A DNA stretch of 64,000 bases from Flagellimonas meridianipacifica (GCF_003001695.1 NZ_PVYX01000002.1:1798001-1862000), one strand, 5' to 3'; positions 45,349 through 55,147 are shown, counted from the first letter of the stretch. Program-made: numbers and translations. The notes: generated from the letters alone by a model not told the origin.

Positions 45349-47001
45349 TTAAAAAATAAAGTAGGTCCCCAGAACAAGTAAAGTAATTACACCTCCGGCC
45401 AGAAAAGCATACTTCCAAGGTTGAATGTCTATTTCGTCTGTAATTACCTCTTTTTGAGGTTCTGCCATAGGTTTCAACTTACCAACCAATAGCATGATAC
45501 CTACATTAATAATGAAAAGAATACCCATAACGTGCAAAAAGTGAGGATACGCTTTAGCCTCTATAATACTTAATTGTTTTGGGTCGGTAATTCCATTGGC
45601 GGCCGCTTCTGCGAGTGCAGATTCAATCATTATCGGACTAATCACGAATTGACTTATTAAATACATCAAAACACCCGCTGTGAGAACAATTTTAGCTCCC
45701 AAAGCTGGAACTCTCTTGGTATAAATACCTACAACGACCACTGCAAAAATAGGAACACTTAAACTGCCCAGAGCTTCTTGTATATATGCAAAAAGGCTAT
45801 CTGCCGAAGCGATAAATGGAGCTATGCAAACAGCCACCAAAGCAAGTACAAGACCAAAACGTTTTCCTGCTTTCACGGCCTGTAATTCCGAAGCGTCTTT
45901 TTTGAACAGCTGTCTGTATAAATCAAAACCGAAAAGGGTCGCGCTACTATTTAGCAGGCTATTGAAGGAACTCAAAACGGCTCCAAACAAAACGGCGGCA
46001 AAAAAGCCCAACAGTGATGCAGGTAGAACTTTTTGTACCAGTTCTGGATACGCCAAATCTGCGTTTGCCAAATCACCATCAAAGACATGCCAAGAGATTA
46101 CACCTGGTAAAACAACTATTGCTGGAATTAGAAACTTTACCAATGCTGCTAACATTACCCCTTTTTGCCCTTCCTTTAGGCTTTTCGCACCAAAAACCCT
46201 TTGAAGAATGGATTGATTGGTTCCCCAATAATACATTTGGGCCAAAATCATACCTGTAAATATGGTCCCAAAAGGTATGGAAGAATCCACTTCTCCCTTC
46301 AACTCAAATTTTTCTGGGTGGTTCTCCCAAATTGTGATCAATCCTTTTCCAATGTCTCCGTCTCCAACGAGCCTCAATCCAAAGTAGGGAATCAAAATTC
46401 CTCCAATGAGCAAACCGATTGCATTTATAAGGTCAGAAACGGCAACCGCCTTCAATCCTCCAAATATTGCATAGATTGAACCTATAATACCTATACTCCA
46501 AACGCACAACCAAATGGTCTGGTTTTGACTTAAGTTCAGTAGACTGGGTAAATCGAACATAGAAGCAAATGCCAATGACCCTGAGTACAATATGGTAGGA
46601 AGCAAAACAAGACCATAGGCAAAAAGAAATAGAATTGAAAGTATGGCTTTGGTCTGTTTATCAAAACGATTTTGAATAAACTGGGGTATGGTTGTAATAC
46701 CCGAACGCATATATTTTGGAAGGAGTATTAAAGCAGTCAATACCATAGCGATTGCTGCAAGCGTCTCCCAGGCCATTACTAATATCCCTTCGGTAAATGC
46801 CTGACCGTTGAGGCCCACTATCTGTTCTGCCGAGAGGTTGGTTAACAGTAAGGAACCGGCAATGGTTATGGCTCCAAGAGTTCTACCCCCTAGATAATAC
46901 CCTTTTGCAGATTTTTCGTTTGTAGATTTTGTAGCAAACCAGGAGATTATGGCCACGAGCAATGTGAATCCCACAAAAGAGATAATCGATAGACTATTCA
47001 T
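45349..47001 (-). CDS. sodium/solute symporter, SGLT-like (SSS family)
   Basis: A 550-residue inner-membrane carrier with about 13-14 hydrophobic segments and the SSS family pattern, including GRTLGAITIAGSLLLTNLSAEQIVGLNG near residue 40 and YGLVLLPTILYSGSL. Bacterial SGLT-like members import glucose, galactose or other sugars with Na+. Because it directly precedes the beta-glucan regulator on the same strand (172 bp gap), glucose released by the GH3 is a reasonable substrate, but the sequence does not fix this. Confidence 0.88.
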   Translation of the reverse strand: MNSLSIISFVGFTLLVAIISWFATKSTNEKSAKGYYLGGRTLGAITIAGSLLLTNLSAEQIVGLNGQAFTEGILVMAWETLAAIAMVLTALILLPKYMRSGITTIPQFIQNRFDKQTKAILSILFLFAYGLVLLPTILYSGSLAFASMFDLPSLLNLSQNQTIWLCVWSIGIIGSIYAIFGGLKAVAVSDLINAIGLLIGGILIPYFGLRLVGDGDIGKGLITIWENHPEKFELKGEVDSSIPFGTIFTGMILAQMYYWGTNQSILQRVFGAKSLKEGQKGVMLAALVKFLIPAIVVLPGVISWHVFDGDLANADLAYPELVQKVLPASLLGFFAAVLFGAVLSSFNSLLNSSATLFGFDLYRQLFKKDASELQAVKAGKRFGLVLALVAVCIAPFIASADSLFAYIQEALGSLSVPIFAVVVVGIYTKRVPALGAKIVLTAGVLMYLISQFVISPIMIESALAEAAANGITDPKQLSIIEAKAYPHFLHVMGILFIINVGIMLLVGKLKPMAEPQKEVITDEIDIQPWKYAFLAGGVITLLVLGTYFIF

Positions 47002-47329
47002 AAAAGTATTAGTTAGTATTTGGTTGATTATTAAAAGATGTCATACCTAAAAAGTGGTGGATAAGTTACATTTTTTTAGCGGTTATTGTGTCACAGGGTA
47101 TTTTTTTTACCGTTTTAAGCGCCAATACTCACCTTGAAATTTTTGCTAAATCAGGTGTGCCATACATTGAGTCATGAGATTATTTGCCGACTTCCTAAAT
47201 CAAAAAAAGGGTAAAAAAATATCAAAGAATACTGAGCTAACCGAATTAGTAACTGGTAGACCAATGCATATGACAACTGGCTAGAAAAAGTCGGGATTTT
47301 ATTGCGCTTCGGAATACGATTTTTCGATG
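47002..47329. other. non-coding gap between the SSS gene and the ABC permease gene
   Basis: About 330 bp with no convincing gene, hairpin or exact promoter match on either strand. It contains the upstream region of the symporter gene and the downstream region of the ABC permease gene, both read on the minus strand. Confidence 0.5.
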
Positions 47330-49885
47330 TTATCCACCCTCTTTCCGTAGCACTTCCAAGGGAGGGCTTTGTAATACGCTTTTGCTGTTCAACATTCCAA
47401 TTAATAGCACCAGAATCAATATACTTGGCAAAACCACTAAAAACGGAATCGCAGACGGTACAAAGCTAACCTCGAAAACAAATTGTGCAAGTAGCAAGCT
47501 ACCCAATAAGGACAATACGATACCTATACCTCCACCTAAAAGACCTAAATAAAAATATTCAAGTACGGTTATCCGAAGGATTTGTTTGTTTTTGGCACCT
47601 AAAGTGCGTAAGAGCACATTTTCCTTTATCCGCTGATATTTACTGGTTCTTACCGACCCAATTAAGACAATTATTCCTGTGAGGATGCTAAAGAATGCCA
47701 TAAAGTTGATGACCCATGCTATCTTACTCAAAATATCCTCAATTACTGTGAATATTTGTCGTAAATCGATAATGGAAACCGTAGGAAACTTTTGGACAAG
47801 CTCACGTTGTAGCGAAGCCGATTTGGCCGCATCAGGAGCCTTTGTGGTCAATACGTGAAACTGGGGGGCTTTTTCCAAAACTCCGGAAGGGAAAAGAATG
47901 GAGAAATTGATTTGCATTCGTGCCCAATCCACTTCTCGAAGATGGGCCACTTGAGTTTCCATCAACACTCCTTGTACATTAAAAACCAAGGTGTCACCCA
48001 CTTTAACCTGAGCGTCTTCGGCGACATTATCTGAGATGGAAATAGGAATAATACCATTTTCTTTTCGTTCAAGCGGCCAGGTACCAGCTACAGTTCTTTC
48101 CGATGGAACCAGCGAGTCTCTGTATGTTACCCGAAACTCGTGAAACAAAACCCATCGATTTTGGGTTGCCGTGGAATCCAGAATAAGTTCACGAACAGGA
48201 CGGTCCTTGATTTCATGCATTCGCATAGTGATGATAGGAATATTGTTCAATACTTCAAGCCCCGAGGCCTCTATACTGTTGGCAGCGGCTAGCTTTTCGT
48301 CGCTTTGGACATCCATCATAATCAAGTTCGGAGTATCCTCAGTAGCATCAAGGGAAACCTGTGCCAAAAGAATATCCTTGGTAAAATAAAGAGTGCTTAT
48401 CAAAAAAGTCCCTACCCCAATGGCCAAAATCAGTACCGTCGTCTGATTGTTGGGTCGGTATAAATTCAATAGACTTTGTCTGGAAGTAAATCCCCATGAC
48501 GTTGGAAAATACTTTTTAATTGCTCGCATAAAAATGGTAGCAACTCCACCTAAAAGTGCAAAAACAACTAGGATTCCAATGACAAAATACAGGGCAAACT
48601 GAATACTTCCCAATAACCAAAAAGAGAAAGAAAAAATGAAAAGAACAATGCCCAATACCACCCATAACTGTGCTCTTCGTGATTTTTGAGATCCGTCCTC
48701 CTGGACACGTAGGACTTGTAAAGGTGATACAAACCATGTATTCAAAAGTGGCATTAAGGCAAACAACACGGATAACAATATACCTAATACCAGTCCGGAT
48801 AGAAGCGCATTGGGCACAAAGGAAATCTGGACCTCAAACGGTAAGAAACCTTGTAGCAGCAATGGAAAGGATTGCTGTAAAAGCAATCCGCCCAAAACAC
48901 CAAGTATGCCTCCAAAAAGTCCCATACCTGCAATTTGAAGCAGAAAAATGAAAAAGGTCTGTCTTCGGGTGGCTCCAATACATTTTAAAATAGCAACGGA
49001 ACGTAGTTTTTCTTGAATATAGATATGTACCGAACTGGCTACACCTATGCAGCCCAATAAAAGGGCTATGAAAGCAATGAGGTTTAGGAATTTCCCAAAA
49101 TTATCATAGCTTCTGCCCAATTGCTCTGCAGTACTGATATGGGTGTCCAAATCTGCATTTTCAACGTCGAGTTGGGGGTCAACTTGCTTATCCAACTCCA
49201 CCAAATCTTGTTCAGGTTCGGCTACAAAATAATAATCGTACCCTACCCGACTGCCCACTTGTATCAACCCTGTAGCTTCAACGGCATTGTAAGGAATTAT
49301 CACAGGTGGAGCTATTGATGCTCCTATCCCTGAGGTTCCCGGAGCGGAAATCAAAGTGGCCATAATGGGAAAAACTGAATTTCCCAATTTAATGGAATCC
49401 CCTACCTTCAATCCATATTGTAGCATTAAGGTGGCATCTACTAAAGCACCTCCGGTACCTTGGTATTCTTGAGCTGCCGCTTCAGGTGAGGTTTCCAATT
49501 CCCCATAAAATGGGTAATCTCCCTCAATCCCACGAACTCCTACCAATTTTGCATCCCCGCTTTTTGGAAAAACAGCCATTGAAGGAAATCCTACGGAACG
49601 TCCATCAGCTCCCCCAAGAGAGTCAATAATTGCCAATACCTTTTCGTTGGGGGTTTGATTGCTATCAATAACAAAGTCAGCACCCATCAAAGCCTTGGAC
49701 TGAATCGCTATGTTTTCCTCTAGGTTCTCGCTAAAGGATTGTATAGATACTACCGCAGCAATACCCAATATAATGGAAGCCATAAACAACAGCAGTCTGC
49801 TTCCGCTGGCTTTGCTATCCCGCCAAGCCATCTTCAAAAGCCACCTCCAACCAGCTGCGGATTGTTTTTTTTGGGAATGCTTCAC
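47330..49885 (-). CDS. ABC transporter permease, YbbP/FtsX type
   Basis: An 851-residue inner-membrane protein with the YbbP/LolC-like duplicated layout. An N-terminal helix is followed by a large periplasmic domain, then clusters of three helices near residues 260-390, an extra helix pair, a second periplasmic domain and a C-terminal helix cluster with two FtsX core segments. Such permeases work as mechanotransmitters or lipid/lipoprotein and drug exporters with a YbbA ATPase. Its start overlaps the ATPase gene stop by 4 bp. The YbbAP pair together with a TesA-type esterase is a conserved neighbourhood in other phyla, and the same combination occurs here. Confidence 0.88.
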   Translation of the reverse strand: MKHSQKKQSAAGWRWLLKMAWRDSKASGSRLLLFMASIILGIAAVVSIQSFSENLEENIAIQSKALMGADFVIDSNQTPNEKVLAIIDSLGGADGRSVGFPSMAVFPKSGDAKLVGVRGIEGDYPFYGELETSPEAAAQEYQGTGGALVDATLMLQYGLKVGDSIKLGNSVFPIMATLISAPGTSGIGASIAPPVIIPYNAVEATGLIQVGSRVGYDYYFVAEPEQDLVELDKQVDPQLDVENADLDTHISTAEQLGRSYDNFGKFLNLIAFIALLLGCIGVASSVHIYIQEKLRSVAILKCIGATRRQTFFIFLLQIAGMGLFGGILGVLGGLLLQQSFPLLLQGFLPFEVQISFVPNALLSGLVLGILLSVLFALMPLLNTWFVSPLQVLRVQEDGSQKSRRAQLWVVLGIVLFIFSFSFWLLGSIQFALYFVIGILVVFALLGGVATIFMRAIKKYFPTSWGFTSRQSLLNLYRPNNQTTVLILAIGVGTFLISTLYFTKDILLAQVSLDATEDTPNLIMMDVQSDEKLAAANSIEASGLEVLNNIPIITMRMHEIKDRPVRELILDSTATQNRWVLFHEFRVTYRDSLVPSERTVAGTWPLERKENGIIPISISDNVAEDAQVKVGDTLVFNVQGVLMETQVAHLREVDWARMQINFSILFPSGVLEKAPQFHVLTTKAPDAAKSASLQRELVQKFPTVSIIDLRQIFTVIEDILSKIAWVINFMAFFSILTGIIVLIGSVRTSKYQRIKENVLLRTLGAKNKQILRITVLEYFYLGLLGGGIGIVLSLLGSLLLAQFVFEVSFVPSAIPFLVVLPSILILVLLIGMLNSKSVLQSPPLEVLRKEGG

Positions 49886-50571
49886 GATTCAATCAAAACT
49901 TCGTTCGATACCACTTTTCCTCCTCGTAATTGCAAAATCCGTTTGCATTTTTGAGCCAGTTCCAAATCATGCGAGACAATGACCAAAGTGGTATCCGCCT
50001 CTTGGTTGAGCTCAAATAACAATTCTATTACACGGTCTCCTGTATCTTGGTCAAGATTGCCAGTAGGTTCATCTGCAAAAAGAATGGAAGGTTTGTTTGA
50101 AAAAGCACGCGCCAAGGCCACACGTTGCTGCTCTCCTCCAGAAAGCTGGGATGGGTAATGATGGAGACGGTCGCCCAAGCCCACCTTACCCAACAATTCT
50201 TTTCCAATTTTTGAAGGACTTTTTGCCCCTTGAAGTTCTAAAGGGACAACCACATTTTCCAAGGCCGTGAGCGTAGGCAGCAATTGAAAGTTTTGGAAAA
50301 TAAACCCAACTTTTTTATTTCTTAATTGAGCGCGCTCATCTTCGTTCAAACTCCCTAAATCCGAACCGCACAAATTCACAGCACCAGAATCTGCATAGTC
50401 TAACCCGGCACAAAGACCCAATAGTGTGGTCTTTCCACTACCAGAAGGTCCAATAATGGCGAAAGTCTCCCCTGATTCGATGCTAAAACTAATGTCGTCC
50501 AACACCGTTAATTGTTTCGAGCCACTTTTATAGGTCTTCCCTAGATGCTCGACGTTTAATATCTTTGACAT
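49882..50571 (-). CDS. ABC transporter ATP-binding protein, YbbA/LolD type
   Basis: A 229-residue ATPase with Walker A GPSGSGKTTLLG near residue 41, the Q-loop VGFIFQNFQLLPTLTALENV, the signature LSGGEQQRVALARAF and Walker B ILFADEPTGNLD. It belongs to the MacB/LolD/YbbA subfamily that powers FtsX-type permeases. It overlaps the permease gene by 4 bp (translational coupling) and is divergent from the SGNH esterase gene, 70 bp apart. Confidence 0.93.
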   Translation of the reverse strand: MSKILNVEHLGKTYKSGSKQLTVLDDISFSIESGETFAIIGPSGSGKTTLLGLCAGLDYADSGAVNLCGSDLGSLNEDERAQLRNKKVGFIFQNFQLLPTLTALENVVVPLELQGAKSPSKIGKELLGKVGLGDRLHHYPSQLSGGEQQRVALARAFSNKPSILFADEPTGNLDQDTGDRVIELLFELNQEADTTLVIVSHDLELAQKCKRILQLRGGKVVSNEVLIES

Positions 50572-50641
50572 AGCGTAATCGCTTCCTTTTTTCTTAAACA
50601 GGAAAAATAGGTAAATGATTTTAGTTTAAGGCCTTTATTTT

Positions 50642-51328
50642 ATGTATGACCTCTTAAAGTTTCGTTATTTTTTATTGTTTTTTCTAATCATTTCTTGTCG
50701 TGATGCCCCTAAAAAATCCTCAGAGACGTTAGATACGAATGACAGTACAGAAAGCATTGTTACAGAAGAAACCTCCGAAAAGGTGATTCTCTTCTTTGGA
50801 GATAGTCTAACAGCAGGGTACGGTTTGGAGCTGGAAGAAGCTTTCCCAGCACTTATCCAAAATCGTTTGGATTCTTTAGGCCTGGAGTATACGGTAATCA
50901 ACTCAGGACTAAGTGGAGAAACAACTTCAGGAGGGAGAAATCGTTTGGATTGGGTATTGAATCAGAAGGTAGATGTGTTTGTATTGGAATTGGGCGCCAA
51001 TGATGGACTACGCGGTATTCCTTTAACGGAGACACTTAAAAATCTACAGGCCATGATAGATGTCGTCAAAAAGAAAAATGTTGATACCAAAATCATTCTT
51101 GCCGGCATGCAGATTCCGCCGAATATGGGACCAGAATATACCACTGAATTTCGTAAAATCTTTCCAGAGTTGGCAGAAGAAAATCAAATTGCTTTGATTC
51201 CCTTTTTGTTGGATGGCGTTGCTGGCATTCCTGAATTGAATTTAGAGGATGGCATTCACCCCACTCCAGAGGGGCATCAAATTGTAAGGGACAATGTTTG
51301 GTCCGTTTTGAAGACCGTAATTGAGTAG
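50642..51328 (+). CDS. SGNH-family arylesterase/lysophospholipase (TesA-like) lipoprotein
   Basis: A 228-residue lipoprotein (LIISC near residue 20, followed by a Ser/Thr/Glu-rich spacer). The SGNH hydrolase fold shows block I FFGDSLTAGYGL with the catalytic Ser, the Gly in SGLSGETT, the Asn in LELGANDGLRG, and the Asp-His pair in EDGIHPTPEGHQ near the C-terminus. Relatives hydrolyse short-chain acyl esters or lysophospholipids in the periplasm. It is divergent from the YbbA gene, the same gene partnership known from E. coli tesA-ybbAP. Confidence 0.92.
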   Translation: MYDLLKFRYFLLFFLIISCRDAPKKSSETLDTNDSTESIVTEETSEKVILFFGDSLTAGYGLELEEAFPALIQNRLDSLGLEYTVINSGLSGETTSGGRNRLDWVLNQKVDVFVLELGANDGLRGIPLTETLKNLQAMIDVVKKKNVDTKIILAGMQIPPNMGPEYTTEFRKIFPELAEENQIALIPFLLDGVAGIPELNLEDGIHPTPEGHQIVRDNVWSVLKTVIE

Positions 51329-51471
51329 ATGATTATTTTGAAAATAGCAATTTGGTTGCTTTAAGAATCTAGTAGAAAATAACTAAGACTACATCGAAAA
51401 TCGGCCTAATCTGTATTTAATTTGGAGCTTGCAAAAGAAATTTGTCTTCTCATTATCTTATTCAACAATCA

Positions 51472-52002
51472 ATGAAAATACACTTTGAATATATCCTCCT
51501 CTGTTTTCTTGTTCTAGGTGCAATTAGTTGTAAGACAGAACAAAAGGCTCAAGTCAGTCAAGGCTACCTCAGAATGATCGGGGATATATTGCCCGACACA
51601 TCCTTAGATGATCCAGAATTCCTTACCTGCAATGGCGATGACAGGGTTATCCAATATTTCAATACATTGGAGGGTTTTAGGTATACTGGTGAAAAGAGCT
51701 CTTTTGTTGCGGAAATAAAGAAATTCTATAAACCAATTGAGAATGCCGAGGGACAAAGTGGATATTTGAGGATTAGGTTTATTGTGAATTGCAAAGGCGA
51801 AACTGGCAGGTTCCGAGTATTGTCCTCAGACCTAAATTATCAAGAAAAAGAATTTGACAGTGCGATTGTAAATCAACTTCTAGAAGTAGTTAAAAGCCTG
51901 AACGGTTGGCAGCCCCTATCCCATGAAGGGAAACCATTGGACTACTATCAATATGTTATCTTTAAGATTGAAAAGGGTAATATCTCCGAAATACTGCCAT
52001 GA
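51472..52002 (+). CDS. lipoprotein with TonB C-terminal-like domain
   Basis: A 176-residue protein from the ATG at 51472, where a typical lipoprotein signal starts (LLCFLVLGAISC). A longer frame from a TTG at 51442 is less likely. The second half (GYLRIRFIVNCKGETGRFRV to the end) resembles the TonB C-terminal fold found in small Bacteroidota lipoproteins, including the pattern DYYQYVIFKIEKG. There is no membrane anchor of the TonB kind, so energy transduction is doubtful. Its stop overlaps the TPR gene start by 4 bp, so the two are translationally coupled. Function unknown. Confidence 0.75.
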   Translation: MKIHFEYILLCFLVLGAISCKTEQKAQVSQGYLRMIGDILPDTSLDDPEFLTCNGDDRVIQYFNTLEGFRYTGEKSSFVAEIKKFYKPIENAEGQSGYLRIRFIVNCKGETGRFRVLSSDLNYQEKEFDSAIVNQLLEVVKSLNGWQPLSHEGKPLDYYQYVIFKIEKGNISEILP

Positions 52003-52814
52003 AACATCTATTTATCCTTCTTTTCCCCTTTATAACCCATGGTTCCTACGCCAGCCCAAATTGTGAAGCCTATAAACTGTATGGGGAAATGTCAAAGTAT
52101 GAGGCCTGCAAGAGAGCGGAGGAATCCTTTAAATACTACCAATTCACGAGGGAATACCAAGAAATATTGGACGATGCCCTTGAAATTGATTCAACCTATG
52201 CCTACGCCTATCAGGCCAAAGGTTATGCGTACTTGAAAAGCGGGGATTTTTTGACTTGGGAAAAGCTAATGGGAAAGGCGGTAGAACTGGAACCGGCATC
52301 TTATTTAGGGTACAGAGGCTGGTGTCGATACCAGTTTTTTAGGGACTACAAGGGTGCAATTGAGGATATTGAACGTTTGGAAAGTCTCGTCAATGGTGAT
52401 ATAGGATTTGGACAGAATGGGGACTATCATCTCAAGATTGCACTTGCGCTCTGTTATAAGGCATTAGGCAATAAAACCAAAGCCATCGAAATAATAGAGA
52501 GCCAGTTGGCCAAAGAAGACCATTTCATTGGACTCTACGATTATCTGCATTTGGGCATACTATATTTAGAAACCAATCAATTTGAAAAGGCAATGGAAGC
52601 CTTTGAATTTCAAGAAAAGGAGAACACTCTAGCAGAGAATGAATTTTATTGGGCCTTAACTTGGAAGGAAAAGGGCGATTACGAAAAATACAGTCAGCAC
52701 TTAGAAAAGTCACTAAGTCTATATGAAAAAGGCCGTCACATGTTCGACCCATACACTCATCAGATGGATAGGATATTTCTATCAGATATTGAAGCCGAGC
52801 GGAATAATGACTAG
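51999..52814 (+). CDS. secreted TPR-repeat protein
   Basis: A 271-residue protein with a signal peptide (LFILLFPFITHGSYA) and about five tetratricopeptide repeats, such as YAYAYQAKGYAYLKSG, YHLKIALALCYKALGNKTKAI and LHLGILYLETNQFEKAMEAF. TPRs act as protein-binding scaffolds, here in the periplasm. It overlaps the lipoprotein gene by 4 bp and is followed by a beta-barrel gene after 29 bp, so the three may form one functional unit. No specific role is recognisable. Confidence 0.85.
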   Translation: MKHLFILLFPFITHGSYASPNCEAYKLYGEMSKYEACKRAEESFKYYQFTREYQEILDDALEIDSTYAYAYQAKGYAYLKSGDFLTWEKLMGKAVELEPASYLGYRGWCRYQFFRDYKGAIEDIERLESLVNGDIGFGQNGDYHLKIALALCYKALGNKTKAIEIIESQLAKEDHFIGLYDYLHLGILYLETNQFEKAMEAFEFQEKENTLAENEFYWALTWKEKGDYEKYSQHLEKSLSLYEKGRHMFDPYTHQMDRIFLSDIEAERNND

Positions 52815-52843
52815 CTGTATCTTGTTAAAAGTATAATCGAACC

Positions 52844-53500
52844 ATGAAATTCTTCAAGCCTCTTTACTGTATCGTATTGTTGCTCTCCCAGTTTGCGAAT
52901 GGGCAAAACCTGGAGATAGGAGTTAGAAGTGGATTGAATCTATCTACCCTTAGGACAGGTGACAATTCTGGGACGGATTTTACTGGCTCCACGGAAGCTT
53001 TGACCAGATTTAGCATATCGCTAACCTCGGAATACACTTTTTCTGACCATTTTAGTTTGGATGGAAGTTTTGGCTACCAAGGCCGTGGCGGAAAGGATTT
53101 CGATGAAGAAAGTGTGCTAAGAATCGGAATTGACAATTTTGAACGTAAACTTGAGTATTTGAGCCTTTCCTTTCTTTTTAGATATTATCCTTTTAACACT
53201 GATAAGCTTAGACCTTTCTTAACCATTGGGCCTGGGTTTTCTTATTTAGTTTCTGCTCAAGAATTGGGAAATGAAATTGATGAAGAAGATGTAAAGAGCA
53301 AACTCGACATTTCTTCCATTGCAGGAATTGGAGTAAAATTCGCTCTGGAAAATGAGTGGAGCATTGAAGTTCTTGGCGGTATAGACAGGGGGTGGAACAA
53401 GACGCTTAGACAACGTAATCCTGTACCCACAAATGTGGTCTTTGAAAGCCTTTTCAATGAGGTCTTTTGGGTTTCGATTGGACTTAAAAAAACACTTTAA
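52844..53500 (+). CDS. outer-membrane beta-barrel protein (PorT/OMP_b-brl type)
   Basis: A 218-residue protein with a signal peptide ending NGQ. It has features of the small outer-membrane barrels of Bacteroidota: LEIGVRSGLNLSTLRTG at the N-terminus, SLTSEYTFSDHFSLDGSFGYQGRGG, and a closing strand FNEVFWVSIGLKKTL. Length and strand spacing suit an eight-stranded barrel of the PorT-like family. It is probably co-transcribed with the lipoprotein and TPR genes upstream. Confidence 0.8.
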   Translation: MKFFKPLYCIVLLLSQFANGQNLEIGVRSGLNLSTLRTGDNSGTDFTGSTEALTRFSISLTSEYTFSDHFSLDGSFGYQGRGGKDFDEESVLRIGIDNFERKLEYLSLSFLFRYYPFNTDKLRPFLTIGPGFSYLVSAQELGNEIDEEDVKSKLDISSIAGIGVKFALENEWSIEVLGGIDRGWNKTLRQRNPVPTNVVFESLFNEVFWVSIGLKKTL

Positions 53501-53564
53501 TCATTTTAGTGATAAGAAAGCAAGGTGTTCAAAATCCTAGAAAATTCAATTAAAGGGTTCAAAA

Positions 53565-54143
53565 ATGATTAAAACTGAAAACTTTGAAAAAATTGAGATT
53601 ACCAAAGTTGAAGGGTTAAGACAATGGCTTCTAAACAATCATACTCAATCAGAAAGTGTATGGCTGGTTACCTATAAAAAAGAATCACGAGACAAATATG
53701 TTTCGAGATTGGAGGTCTTGGATGAATTGATATGTTTTGGTTGGATTGATGGGATACGTCGAAAATTGGACGATAAAAAGACTATGCAACTAATTTCTCC
53801 AAGAAAGGTTCAACACTGGGCCAAAAGCTACAAGGATAGGGCTTCGAAGCTGATTGAGGACGGTAGAATGCACAACTCTGGACTCAAGACGATTGAAAAT
53901 TCAAAAGCGAATGGTCTCTGGAACTTTATGGATGACGTAGATAAGTTAATTGTTCCCGATGATTTGGCCCTTGCTCTTTCTAAGGACAAGAGTGCGCAAA
54001 GCTTTTTTAATGCCATTAACGATTCAAGTAAACGTTTTGTTCTAAGATGGATAAAACTGGCAAAGACCGATAAGACTAGAAAAAATCGTATCGATAAAAT
54101 AGTCGCTCTTTCATCAAAGGGAGAAAAACTACCAGGAAGTTGA
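53565..54143 (+). CDS. YdeI/OmpD-associated family protein
   Basis: A 192-residue soluble protein. It carries SVWLVTYKKESRDKYVSRLE and CFGWIDGIRRKLDD, the core of the YdeI (bacteriocin-protection, OmpD-associated) family, and a lysine-rich C-terminal region (KRFVLRWIKLAKTDKTRKNRI). Members are linked by annotation to protection against antimicrobial peptides, but the biochemical role is not known. It stands alone, convergent with the alpha/beta hydrolase gene (30 bp gap). Confidence 0.85.
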   Translation: MIKTENFEKIEITKVEGLRQWLLNNHTQSESVWLVTYKKESRDKYVSRLEVLDELICFGWIDGIRRKLDDKKTMQLISPRKVQHWAKSYKDRASKLIEDGRMHNSGLKTIENSKANGLWNFMDDVDKLIVPDDLALALSKDKSAQSFFNAINDSSKRFVLRWIKLAKTDKTRKNRIDKIVALSSKGEKLPGS

Positions 54144-54173
54144 AAAGATGTTCAAGGTTAAATGCTCTACCCT

Positions 54174-55052
54174 TTACTGTACCATGTTGTTTTTCACAAA
54201 AGAAACTACGTCCGCTTCATATTTCTCCAATGCTTTTTTATCAGCACCTTGATATGCAGTGAAAGATATTGCATCGCCTCTTTTTACAGTTACTTTTTCA
54301 AGAGGTCCCTCGAACATTAAGTGGCCTGCATTTTCATAAAAGATATAATCGATTGGACGTTCTTTTTCTTTAAGGGATTGCATCCAATCTTCAATGGAAA
54401 TTGGTGATGAAGGATATGTTCTTCGCCAAACATAGTCCGTCTCCGACTTTCCGGCCCAAGTATCCAATTCGCCAAAAGGAATAATTGTGGGAATGTTGTA
54501 GTCTCCTAAATCATATCCGGTGGCAGCCGGAGCCTCGGAAATGATTCCACGAACATTATCATTTTCAAGTGCACTTCCCGCATAAAGGACAATACGACCC
54601 CCGTTGGAAGCACCATAAAAGAATATATTCTTGTTGTCCCATTCATCGCTGCTATGTGCATATGCAACCGCGCCTTTAAATACTCCCCAGATAAGATTCT
54701 GTTTGCCCGTGTTGGTTACCCTACGAGTTACAAAGTTCCAGTCCAATCCATTCATTTCATAAGCATCAAAGGAAATAGTTGCGAATCCGTTCCGTCTAAA
54801 CAGTTCGACACGGGCCCGGTCATCTTCCCTGAATCCTGCACCTCCGTGGGCATATACAATCACAGGAGGTCTTTCTACATTGTCAGGTACCCAAATTTCA
54901 ACAGTTTCATGGCTCGTTTCAAATTCCGCAAATGGTCCAATAGTGGTATATCTTCCTCTTGACCCTATCTCTTTTAACTGAGATGATTGTGAAGTTACAC
55001 TACAAGAAAACAAGGCTGTTGCAACCCAAAAGAAGAGTTTAAGTCTTTTCAT
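54174..55052 (-). CDS. secreted alpha/beta hydrolase (dienelactone-hydrolase-like)
   Basis: A 292-residue hydrolase with a signal sequence whose Cys (ALFSC) could be a lipidation site. The fold shows VIVYAHGGAGFREDD (oxyanion), the nucleophile elbow FFYGASNGGRIV near residue 148, the acid in IPFGELDTW and the catalytic His in NAGHLMFEG near residue 245. This is the dienelactone-hydrolase-like group often acting on esters. The substrate is unknown. It is convergent with the YdeI-family gene. Confidence 0.82.
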   Translation of the reverse strand: MKRLKLFFWVATALFSCSVTSQSSQLKEIGSRGRYTTIGPFAEFETSHETVEIWVPDNVERPPVIVYAHGGAGFREDDRARVELFRRNGFATISFDAYEMNGLDWNFVTRRVTNTGKQNLIWGVFKGAVAYAHSSDEWDNKNIFFYGASNGGRIVLYAGSALENDNVRGIISEAPAATGYDLGDYNIPTIIPFGELDTWAGKSETDYVWRRTYPSSPISIEDWMQSLKEKERPIDYIFYENAGHLMFEGPLEKVTVKRGDAISFTAYQGADKKALEKYEADVVSFVKNNMVQ

Positions 55053-55147
55053 ATTGACAGATTTCTGTTTTGTATTCCATAGACTGACTTTATTTGCTTA
55101 TGTTGCAAACCGGCAAAAGTGCAAAAAGGATAGCCAAACAATAGATT

